Part shown: piece by piece, positions 1 to 5,228 of the stretch
How positions within the stretch are numbered: the first letter of the stretch is position 1
Layout: each line of letters begins with the position of its first letter
DNA from: Phycisphaerales bacterium UBA7812
GTDB lineage: Bacteria; Planctomycetota; Phycisphaerae; Phycisphaerales; UBA1924
Assembly (NCBI GenBank): GCA_002480345.1
Contig: DLBY01000087.1
Location: 1 to 6,616, forward strand
Direction of reading: 5' to 3'
DNA: 6,616 nt
Made by a program: the position numbers and the translations under genes
Notes under the pieces: generated by a model
What the model was told of the DNA's origin: nothing
Databases searched by the model: none
Seen by the model: the letters and a program-made list of their open reading frames with translations, nothing else

Positions 1-41
1 CCCTCGCCGCTCAGGCCGAACGCGACTGCGCCGACGATTGA
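1..41 (+). CDS. Possible 3' end of an upstream gene (partial)
   Basis: A reading frame entering from the left edge (codons starting at base 3) reads LAAQAERDCADD and stops at TGA 39-41. Nine of its twelve codons end in G or C, in keeping with the coding style of the window. If real, it is the C-terminus of a + strand gene ending 94 bp before the ATPase gene. The fragment is too short to name a family, and a chance open frame is quite possible at this GC content. The sequence to the left of the window would decide. Confidence 0.25.
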   Translation, partial: LAAQAERDCADD

Positions 42-104
42 CCCGATCCGAGCCTTCCCCACCACGCGTCGGAGAAAAAGGCCCAACGGGGCGTCAAGAA
101 CCGG

Positions 105-121
105 TACCCTGCTCCCGGGAG
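105..121 (+). promoter_or_regulatory. Weak -10-like box and Shine-Dalgarno-like GGGAG before the ATPase gene
   Basis: TACCCT at 105-110 fits a TAnnnT -10 pattern, and GGGAG at 117-121 is the only purine-rich stretch before the ATG at 136. The GGGAG lies 14 bases from the ATG, longer than ideal. No convincing -35 hexamer is found 16-18 bases upstream of TACCCT. This is a weak candidate only; the gene could instead be transcribed from further upstream. Confidence 0.2.
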
Positions 122-135
122 ACCACACCGCACAG

Positions 136-3100
136 ATGACGACCGCACCGTCCCACCAGCCCGCGTCCCACGCGTCCGACCCGCACGCCTCGCTCGCCCA
201 GCGGCAGCGCACCGCGATCGGCGCGCTCGTCGCGATGATCCGCGAGCACGACGAGCGACGCCAGGAGATCGACCGGGCCCTCGAGACCGCGCTCGCGGAA
301 GCGGAGTCCGCCTGCGCCGCCGCGGTCCGGAGCGCGGAGGACACCCACGCCGCGTCGCGCGAGCAGACCGAGCACGAGCGGGACAAGGCCCTCCGCAACA
401 CCAAGAAGAAGTACGACGAGCAGTCCGCCGAGGCGCTGCGCGCGCACAACGCCGCCCGGTCCGATGCTGTCGAGAGGCTCGACTCCGAACTCCGCACCGC
501 AGAGGAGAAACTCCGCGACGCCGCCTGGCTCGCCGAGGCCTCCTTCGAGGGGGGCAGCGAACAACCCAAGCTCGAACTCGAACGCGTGCGCAACATTGTC
601 CGAGACGAGTTCGGAAAACTCGACACCATCGAAAACCACGCGCGACGCCTCGCCGGGCCTCGCATCGCCTTCCCGCCCTCGACCCCCGACGAGCAGACCC
701 AGGCGGACGCGGACGAGACCGCGGACCCCGAGACGGCGCTCGCCGATCTCGCGACCGCCCGGGAGGCCGCGAACAGCGCGCTCAAGAAGATGCGGGGCGT
801 CACCCTGCACGGGTTCGTGCGCGCCGGCGGCCCCGTCGTGATGATCCTCGCGGGCATCGGCGCCGGCGCGGGCTACCACTTCTCGCAGGCGGGCCTGTCC
901 GCGCTGCCCATGACCGGCGCCTACGCCGCGGGGGGCGGCGCCGCGATGCTCGTGCTCGCGCTCCCGATCCGCGCGCTCGCCCTCGCGGGCACGCGCCGAA
1001 AGGTCAAGCCGCTCGCGGAGTACCTGCGCATGGGGCGCGCCGCGGGCGTCGCCGCGGTGCGCAAGGCGGAGGCCCGCAAACGCGAGATCGAAAAGTCCAT
1101 CAGCGAGCGCAAGGAGGCGGAGGTCGCCGCGGGCAAGCAGCGCTACGAGACCCGACTCGCGGTCGTCAAGCAGCGCCGCGAGCAGACCCTGACCCGCCTC
1201 GATCGCAAGCATGTCGTGATCGCAGCGGAGATCAAGAAGAAGCGCACCGCCGCGGTCGCATCGATCAACGAGAAGGCCGACGCGAGGCTCGAAGAGATCG
1301 ACAAGACCCGCGACGCGGCGCTGCGCGAGGCGGAGGCCCAGAAGTCCGAGGCGACCGACGCCGCCCGGCGCGCGCACACGGACGCGGTCGAGGCCCTCGA
1401 GACCGAGTACCGACGCACCGCGACGGACGCCGCCGCACGAACCGACGAATCGGACCGGGAGATGGACCGCGTCTGCCCACCGTGGGACGACGGGGTCTGG
1501 CCCGCGGGCCCCCGCCCCACCGAGGCCGCGCCCGGCCTGCGCGTCGGCGCGTTCGCCCTGCGGCTCCCGGAGTCGTCGGGAGGCCCCGCGATCCTGCGCC
1601 CGCCCGCGATGCTGGACACGCCCGGGGCGGCGTCCCTGCTCGTGCGCACGGGAACGGACGGACGCGAGCAGGCGCACGCGACGCTCCGCAACGCGACGCT
1701 GCGCGCGCTCACCGCGCTCCCCGCGGGCAAGGTGCGCCTCACCATGCTCGACCCCGTCGGGCTGGGTCAGTCCTTCGCGGGGTTCATGCGCCTCGCGGAC
1801 CACGACGAGCGGCTGGTGGACTCGAAGATCTGGACCGAGGCCCGCCACATCGAGCAGCGCCTCGCGGGCCTGACCGAGCACATGGAAACGGTCATCCAGA
1901 AGTACCTGCGCAACGAGTTCGAATCCATCGACGCGTACAACGAGAAAGCGGGAGAGATCGCCGAGCCCTACCGCTTCCTCGTCGTCGCCGACTTCCCCAC
2001 CGGGTTCACCGAGGAAGCCGCCCGCCGGCTCACGAGCATCATCGAATCGGGCCCGCGGTGCGGCGTCTTCGTCCTCATCCACCAGGACACGCGGAGCAAG
2101 CTCCCCGAGACGATCTCGCAGGAGGACCTCACGCGCGGCGTCAGCGTCCTCGATTACGACGACCAGCACGAGCACACGGATGCCGCGCCGTTCGTGTGGC
2201 GCGACCCCGCGTACGAGTCCCTCCCGCTCACCCTCGAGGCCCCGCCCTCCGATACACGCACGGCGGAGATCCTCGACGAGGCAGGACGGGCCGCGCTCGA
2301 ATCGGGCAAGGTCGAGGTGCCCTTCCGCACGCTCGCGCCCGCCTCGGCTTCCGAGATGTGGACCGAGGACTGCGCCGGGGAGTTGTCCATCCCGCTGGGT
2401 CGCGCCGGCGCCACCCGCCTGCAACGCCTCGCGCTGGGCAAGGGCACCAGCCAGCACGCGCTCATCGCGGGCAAGACGGGCTCGGGCAAGTCCACCCTCC
2501 TGCATGTCATGATCACCGCGGGCGCGCTGTGGTACAGCCCCGACCAGCTCGAGTTCTACCTGGTCGACTTCAAGAAGGGCGTCGAATTCAAGGCCTACAC
2601 CGGAGGACGACTCCCCCACGCCCGCGCCGTCGCGATCGAGTCGGACCGGGAGTTCGGGCTGTCCGTCCTCCAGCGTCTCGACGACGAACTGAAGCGCCGG
2701 GGCGATCTGTTCCGCGACCTGGGCGTGCAATCGATCGGCGCGTGCCGGGACGCGCTCGCCCAAGCGGGTCGGAACGAGGCGATGCCGCGCACGCTGCTGG
2801 TGATCGACGAGTTCCAGGAGTTCTTCACCGAAGACGACAAGATCGCCCAGGACGCGAGCCTGCTGCTCGACCGCCTCGTGCGACAGGGCCGCGCGTTCGG
2901 GATGCATGTGATGCTGGGCAGCCAAACCCTGAGCGGGGCCTACTCGCTCGCCCGCTCGACGATGGGGCAGATGGCGGTGCGCATCGCGCTGCAGTGCTCA
3001 GAGACGGATTCGTACCTGATCCTCAGCGAGGACAACGCCGCCGCGCGTTTGCTCAGCCGCCCGGGCGAGGCGATCTACAACGACGCGAACGGCATGGTCG

Positions 3101-4098
3101 AGGGCAACAACCCCTTCCAGGTCTGCTGGCTCCCCGACGCGGAGCGCGACGAGGTGCTCGCGAGCGTGCGCACGAAGATGGACGAGACGCCGCCGGTCAT
3201 TGACACGCACACCATCGTGTTCGAGGGCAACATCCCCGCGGACCTCGCGGACAACCAGGACCTGCTCCGCGCGCTCGAGCCCGGCGCCGAAGCACCACGC
3301 GCCGCGCGGGCGTGGGTGGGCGACCCCGTCGCGATCAAGCCCCCAACCGGGGCCCACCTGCGTCGCCAGGCGGGCGCCAACCTGCTGGTCGTGGGCCAGC
3401 AGGACGAGACGAGCCGGGCGATGCTCGCCTCCGCGATGGTCGGCCTCGCCGCCCAGCACGCCCCCGCGCCCGACGGGGTCCGGATCGCCTTCCTCGACTC
3501 GACCCCGCCCGACGACCCGCAGGCGGAATCCGTCGAGCGGATCGCCGGGTCGCTCACGGATGCGGGCGCTCTGGATGTTTCGTTCGGTCGCGTGCGCGCG
3601 CTCGCGGAGACCCTCGCCGCCTTCGACGCGGAACGCGAGCGACGCGAGGCGGACGAATCGGTCGCCCACCAGCCCTGGTACCTCTTCCTGCTGGGCCTGC
3701 AACGCTTCCGCGACCTGCGTCAGAAGGAGGACGACTTCTCGTTCAGCTTCTCCGACGACGGGGGCGACGACGAGGGCCCGAACGCGGCGCAGCACCTGAC
3801 CAACCTGCTCCGCGACGGGCCCGCGCTGGGCTTGCATGTCATCGCGTGGTGCGACACCGCCTCGAGCCTCAACCGGTCTCTCGACCGGCGGGGCCTGGGC
3901 TATTTCGAGCAGCGGGCGGTCCTGCAGATGAGCGCCAGCGACTCGGCGAACCTCATCGACACCCCCGTCGCGGGCAAGCTGGGCATGAACCGGGGTCTCC
4001 TGTTCAACGAGGAACTCGGCACGCTCGAGAAGTTCCGCCCCTATCGCCTGCCCTCGGACGACCTCGTCGCCCGGGTCGCCTCCGCCCTGCGAGGCTGA
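136..4098 (+). CDS. Membrane-anchored coiled-coil ATPase with three FtsK/SpoIIIE-like modules (EccC/EssC-like layout)
   Basis: This 1320-residue protein is a probable inner-membrane motor of the FtsK/HerA ATPase superfamily. Residues 20-170 and 290-445 are Glu/Arg/Lys/Ala-rich coiled coils. They flank two hydrophobic helices (about 230-247 and 262-285), so both coils should face the cytoplasm. Three RecA-like modules follow. Module 1 (468-700) is degenerate: RTGTDGREQA (504-513) replaces the P-loop and FLVVADF (614-620) replaces Walker B, but the family-like YNEKAG (601) and GPRCGVFVLIHQD remain. Module 2 (750-1010) is intact: Walker A GKTGSGKST (779-787), LVDFKKG (809-815), Walker B LLVIDEF (887-893), then GRAFGMHVMLGSQ (918-930). 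Module 3 (1055-1320) is degenerate: GQQDETSR (1087-1094) replaces Walker A and LFLLGLQRF (1183-1191) replaces Walker B. It also has an acidic insert (1198-1214). Two membrane helices followed by several modules with one canonical motor is known from type VII secretion ATPases; classical FtsK has four membrane helices and one motor. The frame is open upstream to base 1 but has no ATG, GTG or TTG there, so ATG 136 is the first possible start. The substrate (DNA or protein) cannot be told from the sequence. Confidence 0.93.
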   Translation: MTTAPSHQPASHASDPHASLAQRQRTAIGALVAMIREHDERRQEIDRALETALAEAESACAAAVRSAEDTHAASREQTEHERDKALRNTKKKYDEQSAEALRAHNAARSDAVERLDSELRTAEEKLRDAAWLAEASFEGGSEQPKLELERVRNIVRDEFGKLDTIENHARRLAGPRIAFPPSTPDEQTQADADETADPETALADLATAREAANSALKKMRGVTLHGFVRAGGPVVMILAGIGAGAGYHFSQAGLSALPMTGAYAAGGGAAMLVLALPIRALALAGTRRKVKPLAEYLRMGRAAGVAAVRKAEARKREIEKSISERKEAEVAAGKQRYETRLAVVKQRREQTLTRLDRKHVVIAAEIKKKRTAAVASINEKADARLEEIDKTRDAALREAEAQKSEATDAARRAHTDAVEALETEYRRTATDAAARTDESDREMDRVCPPWDDGVWPAGPRPTEAAPGLRVGAFALRLPESSGGPAILRPPAMLDTPGAASLLVRTGTDGREQAHATLRNATLRALTALPAGKVRLTMLDPVGLGQSFAGFMRLADHDERLVDSKIWTEARHIEQRLAGLTEHMETVIQKYLRNEFESIDAYNEKAGEIAEPYRFLVVADFPTGFTEEAARRLTSIIESGPRCGVFVLIHQDTRSKLPETISQEDLTRGVSVLDYDDQHEHTDAAPFVWRDPAYESLPLTLEAPPSDTRTAEILDEAGRAALESGKVEVPFRTLAPASASEMWTEDCAGELSIPLGRAGATRLQRLALGKGTSQHALIAGKTGSGKSTLLHVMITAGALWYSPDQLEFYLVDFKKGVEFKAYTGGRLPHARAVAIESDREFGLSVLQRLDDELKRRGDLFRDLGVQSIGACRDALAQAGRNEAMPRTLLVIDEFQEFFTEDDKIAQDASLLLDRLVRQGRAFGMHVMLGSQTLSGAYSLARSTMGQMAVRIALQCSETDSYLILSEDNAAARLLSRPGEAIYNDANGMVEGNNPFQVCWLPDAERDEVLASVRTKMDETPPVIDTHTIVFEGNIPADLADNQDLLRALEPGAEAPRAARAWVGDPVAIKPPTGAHLRRQAGANLLVVGQQDETSRAMLASAMVGLAAQHAPAPDGVRIAFLDSTPPDDPQAESVERIAGSLTDAGALDVSFGRVRALAETLAAFDAERERREADESVAHQPWYLFLLGLQRFRDLRQKEDDFSFSFSDDGGDDEGPNAAQHLTNLLRDGPALGLHVIAWCDTASSLNRSLDRRGLGYFEQRAVLQMSASDSANLIDTPVAGKLGMNRGLLFNEELGTLEKFRPYRLPSDDLVARVASALRG

Positions 4099-4160
4099 GC
4101 GTCCCGGGGCGTTAGCCGTCGCGAACATCGCTCTTGTGCGCAGGTTTCGCGCCCGACGCG

Positions 4161-4190
4161 TTGCCGACCCCGCGGCGCTCGCCGTACGCT
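4161..4190 (+). promoter_or_regulatory. Candidate sigma70-type promoter for the tail-anchored protein gene
   Basis: TTGCCG (4161-4166) and TACGCT (4185-4190) are separated by 18 bp. They match the -35 and -10 consensus at 4/6 and 3/6 positions. Transcription would start near 4197, giving a leader of about 78 bases before the ATG at 4275. The same TTGCCG hexamer recurs in the next intergenic gap, and I find it nowhere else on the + strand of the window. The 176-bp gap after the ATPase stop also favours a separate promoter. Read-through from the ATPase gene remains possible because no clear terminator precedes this site. Confidence 0.45.
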
Positions 4191-4214
4191 CGGGTCGGAG
4201 CAGAGAGCCCTCCG

Positions 4215-4247
4215 GCGCCCCCGCGCGAGCGGGCCGCTGCGGGGCGC
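4215..4247 (+). promoter_or_regulatory. Strong GC hairpin in the leader, just before the ribosome binding site
   Basis: Bases 4215-4224 pair with 4239-4247 (one bulged C at 4222). Above an unpaired GCG on the left side, AGCG (4228-4231) pairs with CGCT (4235-4238) around the loop GGC. About 13 base pairs are nearly all G-C. The structure ends 13 bases before the Shine-Dalgarno sequence at 4261. No T-run follows, so it is not a standard intrinsic terminator. It could tune translation, protect the mRNA, or be incidental at this GC content. Confidence 0.4.
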
Positions 4248-4260
4248 GGAGACGGGTCGC

Positions 4261-4268
4261 GGAAGGAG
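4261..4268 (+). promoter_or_regulatory. Ribosome binding site deciding the start of the tail-anchored protein
   Basis: GGAAGGAG ends six bases before ATG 4275, the best Shine-Dalgarno match in the window. It decides the start codon: an in-frame TTG at 4134 would add 47 Pro/Arg/Ala-rich residues but has no such site and lies upstream of the candidate promoter. Confidence 0.8.
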
Positions 4269-4274
4269 ACGCGG

Positions 4275-5147
4275 ATGGGGCTGAAGCAGTCGATCGCACG
4301 CCTGTTCGGGAAGGGGGCGACGCCGCGTTCGGCGGGGTCGCGCAGCGCGGCGAGCGCGCCGGCACGGGAGCCGGTGAACATCGATGTCTACCTCGACGAG
4401 AACGAGCAGGACCCCAGCGACGATTCGTTGATCGCGGGCGCGATGACCGAATCGCCCACGAGTTCGAGCGACGCCGCGGGCGCCCCGGCGGGGGTCGAAC
4501 CCCTCGGAACCGACGATTCCGGGGAGGACGACCGCGAGCGTTCGCCGATTCTCGCGCCGCGGAACCGCCAGGAACTGGTCAAGGAACTCCAGAAGAACTA
4601 CGCGGAGGTGCTGGGCCTCGTCCGCAAGGTCGATGACCATCTCGACACGCAGACGCACCGCTCCGAGCGGCTGCTGGAACTCGCGGAACGGTCCGCCCGC
4701 AACATGGACGCGATCCCCGAACTCGTCGAGCAGAACCGGCGCGTCGCGGACGCGCTGAACGACCTCATCGAGCTGACCCGGGATGCGCGCACGCGGAACG
4801 ACGCCGCGGTGGAGCGGCTCAACAAGACCGCGATCCAGCAGCTCGAGGCGGGGCAGCGGCAGACCGCGGCGCTCCAGAGCATGCAGGCGACGATCCACCG
4901 CTCCAACGAGACCGGGCAGGAGATGGCCCGCTCGATCGAGGGTTTCGGCGAGACCCTGGGGGACATGAGCACCTCGACCCGAGAGCTCGGGGACACGATC
5001 AGCCAGCTCCGGGAGACGGACGCCGAACGCGAGGCGGAGCTCGCGAGGCTGGTGTCGAGCAGCCAGAAATGGCTGGTCGCGGCGGTCGTGTTCTGTGCGC
5101 TGATGGCGGTCGTCGTGCTCGGGCTCGTGATCAACGGCGTCGTCTGA
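4275..5147 (+). CDS. Tail-anchored coiled-coil membrane protein of unknown function
   Basis: This 290-residue protein is not one I recognise. It starts with a short basic amphipathic stretch (GLKQSIARLFGKG, 2-14), followed by an acidic, Ser/Ala/Pro-rich and probably disordered segment (about 15-95). A long helical coiled-coil region (about 97-262) is rich in Gln, Glu, Arg, Ala and Leu. A single hydrophobic helix (about 266-288) ends two residues before the C-terminus. There is no signal peptide, so it should be a tail-anchored inner-membrane protein with the coil in the cytoplasm. The coil superficially resembles chemotaxis-receptor or t-SNARE-like helices, but I see no conserved receptor signalling hairpin. 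It follows the coiled-coil membrane ATPase by 176 bp, with its own promoter and a strong ribosome binding site. A role as partner or adaptor of that ATPase is plausible but rests only on position and shared coil-plus-membrane design. Confidence 0.85.
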   Translation: MGLKQSIARLFGKGATPRSAGSRSAASAPAREPVNIDVYLDENEQDPSDDSLIAGAMTESPTSSSDAAGAPAGVEPLGTDDSGEDDRERSPILAPRNRQELVKELQKNYAEVLGLVRKVDDHLDTQTHRSERLLELAERSARNMDAIPELVEQNRRVADALNDLIELTRDARTRNDAAVERLNKTAIQQLEAGQRQTAALQSMQATIHRSNETGQEMARSIEGFGETLGDMSTSTRELGDTISQLRETDAEREAELARLVSSSQKWLVAAVVFCALMAVVVLGLVINGVV

Positions 5148-5149
5148 GG

Positions 5150-5165
5150 CGGCGTGCGAACGCCG
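5150..5165 (+). terminator. GNRA-tetraloop hairpin directly after the tail-anchored gene (possible terminator or 3' end)
   Basis: CGGCGT (5150-5155) pairs perfectly with ACGCCG (5160-5165) around a GCGA tetraloop, which fits the very stable GNRA class. It begins two bases after the stop codon. No T-run follows (the next bases are GACGCGGG), so it is not a classical intrinsic terminator. It may mark or stabilise the mRNA 3' end, which would fit the new promoter 28 bases downstream. Confidence 0.4.
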
Positions 5166-5192
5166 GACGCGGGAATTGGGAGGCGACGCGGG

Positions 5193-5221
5193 TTGCCGGA
5201 GCGGCGCAGGGTCGCCATACT
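5193..5221 (+). promoter_or_regulatory. Candidate promoter giving a leaderless mRNA for the lipoprotein gene
   Basis: TTGCCG (5193-5198) and CATACT (5216-5221) are separated by the ideal 17 bp and each match consensus at 4/6 positions. Starting seven or eight bases after the -10 box puts the transcript start on, or one base from, the A of ATG 5229. There is no Shine-Dalgarno sequence before that ATG, as expected for a leaderless message. A competing reading uses TTG 5193 as a start codon behind GGGAGG (5178-5183); this would add twelve residues to the signal peptide. Confidence 0.5.
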
Positions 5222-5228
5222 CCCGATC

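Noticed and set aside
38..43. TTGACC as a -35 box for the ATPase gene
   Set aside because: No -10-like hexamer lies 16-18 bp downstream (the bases around 60-66 read CACCACG), and it overlaps the possible stop codon of the upstream frame.
193..1470. Repetitive Glu/Ala/Arg-rich DNA in the first third of the ATPase gene as a direct repeat or mobile segment
   Set aside because: The similarity is the low-complexity pattern of coiled-coil codons; no exact repeat unit with constant period is visible.
94..2925. A 943-codon open frame on the - strand across the ATPase gene
   Set aside because: Its product is Arg/Gly/Leu/Val-rich with no recognisable motif. It mirrors the + strand gene, which has Walker motifs, coils and membrane helices. 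At about 70% GC such antisense frames arise from the third-position bias of the real gene.
1482..3203. A 573-codon + strand frame inside the ATPase gene
   Set aside because: It is a frame-shifted reading of the same DNA, rich in Arg/Pro/Gly/Ala. The main frame is unbroken across it and carries the Walker motifs.
4134..4274. TTG start at 4134 extending the tail-anchored protein by 47 residues
   Set aside because: The extension is Pro/Arg/Ala-rich, has no ribosome binding site and overlaps a probable promoter. ATG 4275 has GGAAGGAG at ideal spacing.
4099..5228. A small WXG100-type secretion substrate near the ATPase
   Set aside because: No frame in the gaps encodes a roughly 100-residue helical hairpin with a W-x-G motif. 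The 290-residue protein has no such motif and ends in a membrane helix.
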